Below, piece by piece: positions 1 to 7,550 of a DNA stretch of 17,798 nucleotides. Made by a program: the position numbers and the translations under genes. The DNA comes from Bacilli bacterium. GTDB lineage: Bacteria > Bacillota_I > Bacilli_A > RFN20 > CAG-826. The DNA lies in assembly GCA_024693415.1 (NCBI GenBank), contig JAILKX010000230.1, forward strand, positions 1 through 17,798. Direction: 5' to 3'. The notes beneath the pieces are model-generated. The model was not told the origin of the DNA. It was given only the letters and a program-made list of their open reading frames with translations, and made no database searches. Position 1 is the first letter of the stretch; each line of letters starts with the position of its first letter.

Positions 1-1
1 G

Positions 2-469
2 GTGACCGCCTTATTCACCTTTTTCGTTTTGGTGTTCGGTACCTGGAAAAAGGAATCTGCCGTTTTCAATTGGCCACCCGAAATCCAAAAAGTCTATTTT
101 GAGAAGCATCCCGAAGTTTCTCCGGAAAAGATGAATGGCAAACAGCGGATCATCGTGAAATCGATCGGCCTCGTTGTTTATCTGGCTCTTTTGATCGTGA
201 TGGCTTGGTTGGGTGGATGCAAAACATTCTTGGATGGCTTCGTCTTCTCGATCATCGTCATCTATTGGATCGTGGCTTGGGATACCTTCTTCCTTGATTG
301 GGTATTATTCACCAATCTAAAAGCGTTCCGTTTACCTGGCACGGAACATATGGACAAGGAATACCATAATTATTGGTTCCATCTGAAAGTCGTTTTGTGG
401 CCAGCAGCGATCTACTTTGTCTTGGCAGCCGCGGTGGTGGGGCTCATCATTTGGGCGCTTCCGTTATAA
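2..469 (+). CDS. Membrane protein of unknown function, 5'-partial
   Basis: The frame is open from the window edge to a TAA at 467-469. The GTG at position 2 is only the first codon visible, so the true start probably lies upstream. The 155 visible residues contain the end of one hydrophobic segment (about 1-13), then an aromatic soluble stretch with WPPEIQKVYFEKHPE (about 24-38). Membrane segments follow at about 52-71, 78-98 and 131-153. The motif RLPGTEHMDKEYHNYWFH (about 110-127) lies just before the last membrane span; I recall similar PGTE-M-x-K-E-Y motifs in uncharacterised integral membrane proteins of Firmicutes, but cannot assign a function. Neighbours give no operon clue because the gene begins outside the window. 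Confidence 0.75.
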   Translation: MTALFTFFVLVFGTWKKESAVFNWPPEIQKVYFEKHPEVSPEKMNGKQRIIVKSIGLVVYLALLIVMAWLGGCKTFLDGFVFSIIVIYWIVAWDTFFLDWVLFTNLKAFRLPGTEHMDKEYHNYWFHLKVVLWPAAIYFVLAAAVVGLIIWALPL

Positions 470-521
470 TCGATTTGGAATGAAAACGACCACATGGGGC
501 GCCTCTTTTTCTATTTTTGGG

Positions 522-678
522 TTATTCGTGGACCCCGTTGGATGAAGTTTTGTATTCGTCTTTGAGGATCGATTCCCCGAATACGGCCCGATAAGCCGCC
601 CACCAGAAAGCGTAAAGAAATAGGATAAGTCTTGGCAAGTAGTTTTTTCTCTTTTTGGGCTTTCTCTTTTGAAGGCAT
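522..678 (-). pseudogene. Small membrane-protein ORF, apparently frameshifted
   Basis: On the minus strand a frame is open from 728 down to a TAA at 522-524 and has no ATG. It reads a basic KRKPKKRKNY stretch, a hydrophobic segment LPRLILFLYAFWWAAYRAVF, then a polar tail ending in TSSNGVHE. An ATG at 676-678 in a neighbouring frame gives a lysine-rich start, MPSKEKAQKEKK. The two frames would join exactly if one A were removed from the six-A run (plus-strand T at 643-648), giving about 51 residues. I infer a small single-span protein broken by a homopolymer indel, or a sequencing error there. A TTG at 636-638 could also start the downstream frame (38 aa). No good ribosome site precedes the ATG at 678, so confidence is low. 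Confidence 0.33.
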
Positions 679-702
679 GCCGAAAACGGGGCATAAAATC
701 CC

Positions 703-730
703 TTTAAAAATCTCTGCAGTTTGCTAAACT
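703..730 (+). promoter_or_regulatory. Possible promoter for a small RNA
   Basis: TTTAAA at 703-708 and TAAACT at 725-730 are separated by 16 bases, and each matches four of six consensus positions. The predicted start near 737 precedes two hairpins, the second followed by a T run. Support is moderate to weak. Confidence 0.3.
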
Positions 731-736
731 ATCTCT

Positions 737-834
737 CGAAGAAGGACCCGCTGCGAAGCATTCCCCAGATCGTGACTAGGAGCTTCCTGCAGGCCGCAGT
801 CGCAGCAGCCTTGTGGCAAAGGCTGCTGCTTTTT
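737..834 (+). ncRNA. Candidate ~98-nt structured small RNA, family unknown
   Basis: Downstream of the possible promoter, CTGCGAAGC (751-759) pairs with GCTTC plus GCAG (782-792, two-base bulge), enclosing a loop of about 22 nt. A GC-rich terminator hairpin follows directly. No ORF of note is present. I looked for the SRP RNA GGAA-loop core, tmRNA ends and RNase P core sequences and did not find them. It may simply be the structured 3' end of a longer transcript from the membrane-protein gene upstream. Confidence 0.33.
802..834 (+). terminator. Rho-independent terminator
   Basis: GCAGCAGCCTT (802-812) pairs perfectly with AAGGCTGCTGC (819-829) around a six-base loop, followed by TTTTT. The 11-bp stem and T run are clear. 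It ends a plus-strand transcript, either the candidate small RNA or read-through from the membrane-protein gene. Confidence 0.75.
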
Positions 835-876
835 ATATAATGTTTGAAGTAAGTAAGTATTATTTGTCTATATATG

Positions 877-901
877 AAAGGTAGATAATAAATCTACTTT
901 T
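877..901. terminator. Hairpin terminator between convergent units
   Basis: GTAGAT (881-886) and ATCTAC (892-897) pair around AATAA, and flanking AAAG/TTTT extends the stem. T-rich sequence follows on the plus strand (898-909). On the minus strand the hairpin overlaps the acetyltransferase stop codon (894-896), so it could serve both directions. Confidence 0.5.
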
Positions 902-1502
902 TATTTTTCATTGAATCTTTTTCAGTGATTTGTCTTATTACTCGACACGGATTCCCCGCGGCAAATGAGTTTTTAGGAATGGAACGAGTCACTACTGAAC
1001 CTGCTCCAATAACAGAGCCTTCTCCAATGGTAACTCCACCACATATAGTCACATTAGCGGCAATCCAGCAATTATCTTCAATAGTGATAGGTTTGCCATA
1101 TTCTTCATCAGTGACATAGCCTTTATCACTCATAAAAGTGTTACGTTCTTGATATCTTAATGGATGAATTGCAGTCATTAAACCAACTCCAGGACCAATA
1201 AAAACATTTTTACCAATATTCACTTTACAAATATCTAGGACAGTGAAATTGAAATTAGCGTATGAGTTATCACCCATAGAAATGAAGCAACCATAATCAA
1301 AATAGATAGGTCCTTGTAGATAAACGTCTTTACCTAATTTGATACCCATTTCTTTGAGGATCTCCGCTCTTTTGGCGGTTTCAGTTTCTAAGGTGTTGTT
1401 ATATTCCTGACAAAGACGATGACATTTAACCCTCAAATCCAAAAGCTCTTTGACAAGCGGATCGTATAACTCGCCATTTAGCATTTTTTCTTTTTCGCTC
1501 AT
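894..1502 (-). CDS. Sugar O-acetyltransferase, maltose/galactoside acetyltransferase type
   Basis: The 202-residue product matches the left-handed beta-helix acetyltransferases of the maltose/galactoside (Maa/LacA, NodL) type, which move acetyl from acetyl-CoA to a sugar hydroxyl in the cytoplasm. The N-terminal helical Maa-type domain (about 4-58, with MLNGELYDP) is followed by hexapeptide-repeat coils (about 60-190). The family's catalytic histidine is visible as H113 in TAIHP, and the coenzyme A end reads AAGNPCRVIR. Length is usual for the family. ATG at 1500-1502 is preceded by a weak AAGAAG, about 8 bases upstream. The gene is markedly AT-rich compared with the large genes in the window, which suggests acquisition. 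It stands alone on its strand; no convincing promoter was found in 1503-1640. The exact substrate cannot be told. Confidence 0.88.
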   Translation of the reverse strand: MSEKEKMLNGELYDPLVKELLDLRVKCHRLCQEYNNTLETETAKRAEILKEMGIKLGKDVYLQGPIYFDYGCFISMGDNSYANFNFTVLDICKVNIGKNVFIGPGVGLMTAIHPLRYQERNTFMSDKGYVTDEEYGKPITIEDNCWIAANVTICGGVTIGEGSVIGAGSVVTRSIPKNSFAAGNPCRVIRQITEKDSMKNKK

Positions 1503-1639
1503 AATCTATTCTTCTTTGTAATCTTTAAACATTTCAACTTGGACGACTTAATTGTTTTCAAATCTTTTATCGTTGTCTAAAGCAATCCATTCAGTTTTGT
1601 CTAAATTGTTCTATCCATATTATGTCGTGTTTTGAAACG

Positions 1640-1983
1640 ATTGCGAGCGGGCATTTACAGCTTTCTGTTGCTGTTGCGGGGGCGGGGCGTGTGGGGAGCT
1701 GTTCTGAGAGCCGGCGGACGTTTGCTTGAGCTGGTCGATTCGGTGCGATGTGGAGCTTGTTTGGCGCGTTAGAATGAGTCTGGTGCGAGAGCTGGTCGGT
1801 AGGCTTTGGGCGTAGGCTTGGTCGGTGGCTATATTATATATATATAAATAGGTAGGGCGTAGGCGGTGAGCTGGTCGTTAAGCTGTCGTGTGAGATGTAG
1901 TGAGAAGCTATGTGAGTAAGTATTTATATATAGGCAGTGAGTAGGTAGTATAGGTAGGTAAGCTATAGATAGTAAGTATGAAA
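1640..1983. other. C-poor, G-rich low-complexity intergenic tract
   Basis: This stretch has no credible ORF on either strand. A hand count over 1741-1980 gives 87 G against 23 C in 240 bases. It is built of short degenerate repeats: GAGCTGGTCG occurs three times (about 1730, 1790 and 1868), GGGCGTAGGC twice, and the last 100 bases are runs of TAGGTAG/GTGAGTA-type words with TATATA tracts. The strong strand asymmetry is unlike anything else in the window. Possibilities are slippage-expanded decayed DNA, a protein-loading or replication-related tract, or a non-coding RNA. I cannot choose between them. Confidence 0.6.
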
Positions 1984-2012
1984 AAAGATCTAGGGTTAGT
2001 AGATCTTTGTTT
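1983..2012. terminator. Hairpin terminator, stronger on the minus strand
   Basis: AAAGATCTA (1984-1992) and TAGATCTTT (2000-2008) form a 9-bp stem with a seven-base loop. On the minus strand it is followed by a T run (plus-strand A at 1981-1986), well placed to end transcripts from the zinc-ribbon element at 2101-2396. The plus-strand tail (TTTGTTTCTT) is weaker. 2013-2100 is AT-rich with no gene. Confidence 0.5.
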
Positions 2013-2100
2013 CTTAGTTTGTGTGTAAGTTATCTGTGTTAATTATTGTGATAGAGATATTTGTCTAAGTTTGAATAATTAAGTTTAGATAATTACACAA

Positions 2101-2396
2101 TTGTAGACGGACGACCTCCTTTTTCCTATTTGAGACAGAAATCTCCGTCCTCCTTAATTATGCCGCGAAAGCCTTTGGACGCGAGCCCGCCGGATTCAAT
2201 ACCAGTCCTCCATAGCCTTCAGGATCCTCGCCTCGATCACCTTCCGGTTGCATTCGTCGCAGCACCTCCCTTCCGTCGCCAGGGGGTCTGGGTTGTTGCC
2301 GTGGCCGATGAACCTCCTGTGACAGAGGCAGCAAGTGTATGACGGCTTTCCTTGCTTGTTGCTTTCTTTGAGTTCCATGCCCTAATAATGCCGCGG
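2101..2396 (-). repeat. Zinc-ribbon repeat element, copy 1
   Basis: This ~295-bp block recurs in the same orientation at 7685-7980. By hand alignment about 205 bases from the left end (3' flank and the C-terminal part of the gene) differ at roughly a dozen positions. The segment encoding the N-terminus is more diverged, but there is no length change. The repeat extends beyond the reading frame on both sides. The shared 3' flank contains GGACGGA and TCCGTC arms about 32 bases apart, which could form a hairpin in the RNA. The shared right edge is GGCATTATT just upstream of the start codon. No terminal inverted repeats or target duplications were found. Confidence 0.8.
2196..2378 (-). CDS. 60-aa zinc-ribbon protein, intact copy
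   Basis: The product has two cysteine clusters, CCLC (C16, C17, C19) and RCCDEC (C39, C40, C43), spaced as in a small zinc ribbon. A conserved middle reads GHGNNPDPLATEGRCCDECN and the tail is RKVIEARILKAMEDWY. I recall short proteins of this pattern as uncharacterised ORFs in gut phages and Bacteroidetes or Firmicutes genomes; the biochemical role is unknown. The start ATG is chosen because the second copy conserves it and total length is identical. No strong ribosome site lies directly upstream. Other frames across this stretch are shadows. The C-terminal half is the part conserved between copies, which suggests protein-level constraint. Confidence 0.65.
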   Translation of the reverse strand: MELKESNKQGKPSYTCCLCHRRFIGHGNNPDPLATEGRCCDECNRKVIEARILKAMEDWY

Positions 2397-2641
2397 CCAT
2401 GAGCGAAACGGAGCCCCCGAGGCGGATCTCGAAACGAGCCATTTAAAGCCAACCGTCGAAGTTATTAAGCTTTTGGCTTAGCCGACCGTTTCCGTCTCGT
2501 GGCGGGCTTCCGGGGCAAGCCAAAACGCGTCCTGGCAGAAGAAAATCGTCGAATTATTAAATCAATGGCGAAATTTCCTGAAACCGTACCGTATGTTATG
2601 GCGAGGGGCCTCTGCTTGGCCACCCCTCCAACCCTTTTATG

Positions 2642-2688
2642 GGGCCGACCCTTTGCCTCCTTATTCATCCAGGGTTCGGCCCTTTTTT
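2642..2688 (+). terminator. Repeated GGGCCGA terminator hairpin, copy a
   Basis: GGGCCGACCCT (2642-2652) pairs with AGGGTTCGGCCC (2671-2682) with one bulged T, followed by six T. A related hairpin with the same arms and the same TTCGTCC tail is at 9887-9922. No plus-strand gene is visible upstream (2397-2641 holds nothing I recognise), so the transcript it would end is unclear. It also marks the break in the aminotransferase fragment. Confidence 0.65.
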
Positions 2689-3007
2689 CGTCCCCCACTT
2701 CCGTATACGCTTCGATCGCGGCGTAGACGGCGGCGACGATCGAGCTCACGAAATGGAGGCTCTCCGCCTTGAAGTCCCAACCATAGAGGTGCAGATAGAA
2801 GTCTTGGTAGGCTTTCGCCCATTCCTCTTTCGGCATCGCATAGCCATAGACGCCGTGCCGGACCCGTTTCTCCAACGCGTCGATCACCGGCTGCGGCGAG
2901 CGGAAATCCATGTCGGCCACCCACATCGGGAGCTCGCTTTCCTTCCCATTCCATTTGCAGGAATCGGTTCCCATGCGTTCCACCGCTTCATCGAATATGC
3001 TGGGCAT
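2687..3007 (-). pseudogene. Truncated MalY/PatB-type aminotransferase (N-terminal remnant)
   Basis: About 107 residues match the start of PLP-dependent MalY/PatB enzymes (cystathionine beta-lyase type, fold type I aminotransferases): FDEAVERMGTDSCKW, LPMWVADMDFRSPQPVIDAL and GVYGYAMP are diagnostic. Family members are about 390 residues and carry the PLP lysine in the missing part. After EAYTEVGDE the homology stops within the terminator repeat at 2642-2688. The same frame then runs on as an unrelated basic tail to a stop at 2465. The original start is kept: ATG 3005-3007 with AGAGGA about 8 bases upstream. The fragment cannot bind PLP and is presumed inactive. Confidence 0.8.
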
Positions 3008-3050
3008 CTTTTTTCCTCTTAGGAATCTTTAATGCAAAGACCGTTTTCAA

Positions 3051-3079
3051 GCAATGAAAAGAGGCGCCCGAAGGCGCCT
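3051..3079 (-). terminator. Terminator of the BspA-like lipoprotein gene
   Basis: On the minus strand AGGCGCC, loop TTCG, GGCGCCT (3062-3079) is a perfect 7-bp GC hairpin with a stable tetraloop, followed by CTTTTC. It lies 17 bases past the stop codon of the large lipoprotein gene and separates it from the aminotransferase remnant. Confidence 0.85.
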
Positions 3080-3095
3080 GGTTCTTAGATGGGGA

Positions 3096-6000
3096 TCACC
3101 ACTCGACGGGCAGGCCATCGACGTAGTGCCAATAGCCGGAGCGGCTGCTCGAAGAGTAGCAAACGATCGTGCGGGATCGGAAGTAGGCCTTCGTCTTATC
3201 GAAGAAGTTCGGGTTGCCGAGCTTGTCCGAGCCGTTGAGGATGGTCGTGAAGCTCGAGACGCTCGTGCCGCCCCAATAGATTTTGCCGATCTGGGTGTTG
3301 TCGTTGACGCAGGATTCCATGAGGTTCTCGTTCTGAAGGGTGGACGGGAGCACGATGTAATCCGCGGTCAGGTTTTGGAAGAAGGTTTGGATGATCTGCG
3401 TCGTGCCTTCTTCGAGGATGATGCCGTGGGCGGCGGCTTTCGGCTTCAAAGAGGAATCGGTGAAGGGGCGCGGATAGATGTTGCTGCGAGCCTTCAACGT
3501 CGCCGGGATGACGAGGACGTCGAGGTTCATGTCGTTCTCGAAGATGCCGAAGCCCATCGAGGTGGCCTTGGGGAAGTTCACGGTCTGCAAGGCCAAGCAG
3601 GAGTCAAAGCAATAGTTCTCCAGGCTGAGAGCTTCGGGGAGGTCGATCGAAGTGATGCCGCGGCAGCCAGCGAAGGCATAGTCTTCCACGTATTGGACGT
3701 TGGGGAAGCTAAGCGCCCCGGAGAGCCCGGTGCAGCCTTGGAAGCATTTCGTCGGCAAAGCCTGCAGATAGTCGGGCAAGGTGACAGAGGTGAGGCTCGA
3801 GGCAGTGGCGAAGGCGTTGTTGGGCAAGTCTCCAGAAGACATCGCGGAGAGATCCACGGTGGTCAAGCTGTCGGGGATGGTGGTGAAGAGATCCTTGAGG
3901 GAATAAGGCATCGAGCCAAGAACCAGCTCTTCCAAGCCTTGGATGCCGGCGAGGCCGCCTTTGTTGAGGCGGATGTCCGGGTTGGCGCTGAGGTCCAAGC
4001 GGCGGATCTGGGCTCCGCGGAAAGAGCCCTCGTTGATGGCCGTCATGCGGGCGGGGACAACGAAGGTGTCTTGGTTGACATTGGAGTAGAAGCCGCTGGT
4101 AGCGATGGTGATGGATTCGGGGATGACCGAGGTCGGGATGGTGACGACGACGACGTTCCGCTCGGTGTTGATGATGCAGTTGCAATTGTCGCGGGAATCG
4201 TAGGTCGCATTGCCCGGGGCGACGGAGAGGCTCGTCATGGTCGGGGTGTCGGCGAAGAGGTTCTGGCCGCAGTTAAAGACGGTGGCCGGCAAGACGAAGG
4301 AGGTCAGCTTGGTGTTAGCGAAGGCGTATTCGCCGATCCTCCTGACATGGGGGTCGTCAAAGACGAGGTTGGTGAGACTCGTGTAGTTGCGGAAGGCGTT
4401 GGCGCCGATGTCGGTCACCTGGCTCCCGATCACGATTTCGCTGACGTTGGTCAGGGCGTTGGAATAGGAATAGTTGTCATAGAGCTGGCCGCCGAGGATG
4501 GTGAGCTTGCGGACGCAGCCGAGGTTGTTGGTACCGAAATGGTAGACGGCGCCGTTGGGATAGCCGCTATCGCCGAAATAGGGCAAAGTGACCTCGGCGA
4601 GGTTCGGATGGCCGGCGAAGCCATTCTGCGACAAGGCGATTTGGCAGAGGGCGATCTCGACTTTCTCGAGTTTGCCGGTGTTGTTGGAATTGCGGAGGTT
4701 GAGGCTGTATTTGCCCGTGCTGCCAAGGATATAAAGTTCCTTGAGGTTCTTGAGGGCGTTGAAGTTGCCGATCGAGTTGTAGTTGCGGATGGTCAGCTTC
4801 TCGACCGAGGAAGGAAGCGCGGCGACCATCGAAGCGACGGGGATGTCGGCTTCTTTGAGGGTGGTCACGCCGGAGAAGGCGCCGCTAGGAAGCGAAGTGA
4901 GAGAATCGGGGATGGTGATCTTGGTGATCTCCGAGCCGACGAAGGTGTTCAGCGGGATTGAGGTTTGGCCTTCGGGGATGGTGATCTCGCCGCTTAATTT
5001 GGCGCCGGAATAATAGATTTCCGTGGCGTTGGTGAGCAATTTGTCGTTATTGGCGAGGCCGAACCACTGGATGAAGCCGCTGTCGATATAGACTTTGGTC
5101 CGCGCGGGAGCGGTGAGGTTCGCGGGCAAGGCGGTGACCTCCGCTCCGATATGGAGCTCGGAGATGACAACGCCTTCGAAGATGGCGGAAGTGACGTTCT
5201 CCGCCAAATTGCCTTCGATGTAGAACTTGTCGAAGAAGCCCCAGCGGAAGGCTTCGTCATCGAGGCTCATGCCGGCGCGGAGATGGATTTCGCCGTAGTC
5301 TCCACCGCCAAAGGCAAAGCTCTCGATCCGGGTGACGGATTCGGGGAGGACGATGGTTCCGACGGGAGAGCAGCCATTCAATAGGCCGGTCGGGATCGCG
5401 GTCATGCCTTCGTCGAAGGTCACGTTGACCAATGCGTAGTTGGCGCAGAACGCGTAGGATCCATATTCCACGTCCGGGACGCGGAGAGAGGTGAGTTGGT
5501 TGTGGCGGAAGGCTTCGTCTCCGATATATAGGAGCGAGCTCGGCCATTCGACTTCAACCAGGGAGCAATTGAAGAAGGCGCGGCGCTCGATGCGCTCCAG
5601 GCCAGAGTTGAATTCGACTTCGGTGATCGCCAAGCCGGCGAAGGCCGAATCGCCGATAGATTTGATCGAAGCGGGGAACACGACCTTGGTGATGCCCGCC
5701 GAATTCGCGAAAGCGTTCGCGGCGACTCTGCTGACCACGGTGCCGTCGGATTTGGCGGCGGGGATGGTCAAGACTCCGCCGTAATCGAATTCGTAGAGGC
5801 CCGAGACTTCGAGCGTTCCGTCTTCGAGTTCGTTGTAAGCGAAGTCGATGTCGACGGGATCGAGCTCCGCCCATTTGGCATAAAGGTCGATTGGCTTCTT
5901 GGTCTTATAGGTGGCGGAGAGGGGCTGTTGCAGCTCTTCGTCGAGGAACCAGCCGACGAATTCATGGTAATTGTCGTAATAGGGCTCATAGTTCTGGATC

Positions 6001-7472
6001 TGGGTCAAGACGGGAGCGTCGCTGAAGACCGTCTCGGGGGTGCCCCACTGCAACGTGCCGCCGTTAAGGTGGTAGGTCACGGCGGATTCATAGACGGTGG
6101 TGTCGTATTGCCACATGGCGTAGAGGGTCGCTTCCCTCTCTTGGGGTCCGAAGGTGTAGCGGTCTTCGACGGGAGTCGCATAGGTGGGTTCCCGGAACCA
6201 ACCGACGAAGAGATAGTCATCGCGGGTGGGTTCTTCCAAAGGAAGATCGACCGAGGGGCTCTTGCCGAGCTTCGCCGTCACGGTGATGTCGGCGATGGGG
6301 CTGCCTTCGCCGGTATCGAAATGGAGGACGCGCTCGGCGGCCTCGTTGAGGTCGAGGGTGAACTGCGGGACGACGCCGTGCCATTCGTCGATGTCATCGG
6401 CGAAGGGCAGATAGTCGCTGTCGAGGCCATCGCGGAGGGTGGCGCGGTAGTAATATTCGAGCGGCTCATCGCCCATCGTGGTTTCCAAACTACTGCGGGC
6501 GCGATGCGAGGAATACCAATAATCGTAGACGGTCTTGGTGCCGTTGGGCTGTTCTTGGCCGACGAGGCCATGGCCGCGGTCGCCGAAGCTGAAGGCGTAA
6601 TCGGAGGCGTTATACATCCAGTCGCGAACTTCGGAGATCTTGTAGGTTCCCCCGTAGCTAGGCAAGCGGATGTCCCCGTCGATGTCTTTGCGTTCGTCGG
6701 CGGTGAAAGCGGAAGTCAGGAAGCTTCCGTTCAGCCACTCGTACAACTCGGTGTGGGAGAAATCGGAAAGGTAGTTGGCTTTCTGCTCATAGGTAGTGAG
6801 GGTATAGGGGAAATCGCATCCCATCTGGGCATAGGCGAGGACCGAATCCGCGGTGAGGAGGTAGACGTTGTCCGCGCTTTCCCGCCAATCCCAGTTGATG
6901 AGCTCATATTGGTAATAGTCGTAGGAGGTTCGGCTCGTTTCGACCAAGTGGTACTTAACCCCCTCATAGAGGTAGTCGTTGCTGCCGAGGCTTCCGGTCG
7001 AGGTGCCATGGTCATGGATGGCTTGCTTCAGGGTGCGGTCGGTGACTTTGCTCTGCGGATAATGGCCGTAATAGAAGCCGCGCGCGCCGGGCATGCCGGA
7101 CCAATACGCATAGACGGTTTGGGCGCCGTCAAAGACGGTGGGAGCGAGCATGCCGCCGTCTGCGGAGCCATACCAGCCGATGAATTCCGCGCCTTCCTTG
7201 GTGGTGACGTATTGGGAATAATCGATGGTTTCCCCTTTGACGCCGGTCACGGTGGCGATCGGGGTGCCGCCTTGGGTGACGAAGGTCAGCGTGGGGTCGG
7301 CTTCCGGTTTGGAAGAGGTGCTAAGCGAGGAAGATGAGGACGGATCCGACTCCGACGAGCTCGGTTCCGAGGCAGGCTCTCCGCCGCTGCCGCCGCCTCC
7401 GCACGAAGACAGGGCCATGGCGGAAAGGACGAGCAAAAGCCAAGGCTTTGATCTAAAGAATCCTTTTTTCAT
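3096..7472 (-). CDS. Giant BspA-like leucine-rich-repeat surface lipoprotein
   Basis: A 1458-residue secreted lipoprotein. Residues 1-24 are a lipoprotein signal (basic MKKGFFRSK, hydrophobic core, lipobox LSSC with C24), followed by a Gly/Ser-rich linker to about 58. Three InlB-type (Listeria-Bacteroides) repeats follow the pattern GW(Y/F)...YA(Y/K/M)W: about 60-125, 390-455 and 465-535. A domain at about 130-370 resembles DUF6273 (GHYPQSKV, INWDWRE, LYEWLNGSFLTSAF). From about 545 to 1400 it is a long array of LRR_5 (BspA/TpLRR) repeats, each with an I-x-x-I-x-x-x-A-F core (for example SIGDSAFAG, RIGEYAFANT). No LPxTG or membrane anchor is present, so lipid is the anchor. BspA-like proteins are known for adhesion to host or bacterial surfaces; that role is inferred here. 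ATG 7470-7472 has AGGGGG 8 bases upstream. The gene is monocistronic, with its own promoter and terminator. Confidence 0.93.
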   Translation of the reverse strand: MKKGFFRSKPWLLLVLSAMALSSCGGGGSGGEPASEPSSSESDPSSSSSLSTSSKPEADPTLTFVTQGGTPIATVTGVKGETIDYSQYVTTKEGAEFIGWYGSADGGMLAPTVFDGAQTVYAYWSGMPGARGFYYGHYPQSKVTDRTLKQAIHDHGTSTGSLGSNDYLYEGVKYHLVETSRTSYDYYQYELINWDWRESADNVYLLTADSVLAYAQMGCDFPYTLTTYEQKANYLSDFSHTELYEWLNGSFLTSAFTADERKDIDGDIRLPSYGGTYKISEVRDWMYNASDYAFSFGDRGHGLVGQEQPNGTKTVYDYWYSSHRARSSLETTMGDEPLEYYYRATLRDGLDSDYLPFADDIDEWHGVVPQFTLDLNEAAERVLHFDTGEGSPIADITVTAKLGKSPSVDLPLEEPTRDDYLFVGWFREPTYATPVEDRYTFGPQEREATLYAMWQYDTTVYESAVTYHLNGGTLQWGTPETVFSDAPVLTQIQNYEPYYDNYHEFVGWFLDEELQQPLSATYKTKKPIDLYAKWAELDPVDIDFAYNELEDGTLEVSGLYEFDYGGVLTIPAAKSDGTVVSRVAANAFANSAGITKVVFPASIKSIGDSAFAGLAITEVEFNSGLERIERRAFFNCSLVEVEWPSSLLYIGDEAFRHNQLTSLRVPDVEYGSYAFCANYALVNVTFDEGMTAIPTGLLNGCSPVGTIVLPESVTRIESFAFGGGDYGEIHLRAGMSLDDEAFRWGFFDKFYIEGNLAENVTSAIFEGVVISELHIGAEVTALPANLTAPARTKVYIDSGFIQWFGLANNDKLLTNATEIYYSGAKLSGEITIPEGQTSIPLNTFVGSEITKITIPDSLTSLPSGAFSGVTTLKEADIPVASMVAALPSSVEKLTIRNYNSIGNFNALKNLKELYILGSTGKYSLNLRNSNNTGKLEKVEIALCQIALSQNGFAGHPNLAEVTLPYFGDSGYPNGAVYHFGTNNLGCVRKLTILGGQLYDNYSYSNALTNVSEIVIGSQVTDIGANAFRNYTSLTNLVFDDPHVRRIGEYAFANTKLTSFVLPATVFNCGQNLFADTPTMTSLSVAPGNATYDSRDNCNCIINTERNVVVVTIPTSVIPESITIATSGFYSNVNQDTFVVPARMTAINEGSFRGAQIRRLDLSANPDIRLNKGGLAGIQGLEELVLGSMPYSLKDLFTTIPDSLTTVDLSAMSSGDLPNNAFATASSLTSVTLPDYLQALPTKCFQGCTGLSGALSFPNVQYVEDYAFAGCRGITSIDLPEALSLENYCFDSCLALQTVNFPKATSMGFGIFENDMNLDVLVIPATLKARSNIYPRPFTDSSLKPKAAAHGIILEEGTTQIIQTFFQNLTADYIVLPSTLQNENLMESCVNDNTQIGKIYWGGTSVSSFTTILNGSDKLGNPNFFDKTKAYFRSRTIVCYSSSSRSGYWHYVDGLPVEW

Positions 7473-7500
7473 GAGATTTTCCCCCTAAGGAATTTACAAA

Positions 7501-7530
7501 ATTATAAACTTGCGTCCGCGCATGTGTAAA
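7501..7530 (-). promoter_or_regulatory. Promoter of the BspA-like lipoprotein gene
   Basis: On the minus strand TTTACA (7525-7530, five of six to TTGACA) and a perfect TATAAT (7501-7506) are 18 bases apart. The predicted start is near 7494, about 22 bases before the ATG, so the leader is very short and holds little beyond the AGGGGG ribosome site. Confidence 0.75.
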
Positions 7531-7538
7531 GCGCTTAC
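7526..7538. promoter_or_regulatory. Near-palindrome over the -35 box, cre-like
   Basis: GTAAAGCGCTTAC is a palindrome except for one extra A, centred on AAGCGCTT and overlapping the -35 hexamer. It resembles LacI/CcpA-family operators (core AAGCGNTT) but does not fit the 14-base cre consensus without a one-base shift. Its position suits a repressor site; the regulator is unknown. Confidence 0.33.
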
Positions 7539-7550
7539 TCCCCCCAGAAT

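Noticed and set aside
610..622. AGCGTAAAGAAA word shared with the tails of the two RNA elements, suggesting a third copy
   Set aside because: The match does not extend; here it is explained by the FLYAF codons of the small membrane-protein ORF.
2158..2442. 94-codon and 71-codon minus-strand frames over the zinc-ribbon repeat
   Set aside because: They are out of frame with the cysteine-rich product, and their translations show no motif shared meaningfully between the two repeat copies.
3054..4961. 635-codon open frame on the plus strand opposite the lipoprotein gene, and the similar one at 5928-7337
   Set aside because: Both are antisense shadows of the BspA-like gene. The translations are Gly/Val/Asp/Glu-rich with no domain, signal or ribosome site, whereas the minus strand has a signal peptide, repeats, promoter and terminator.
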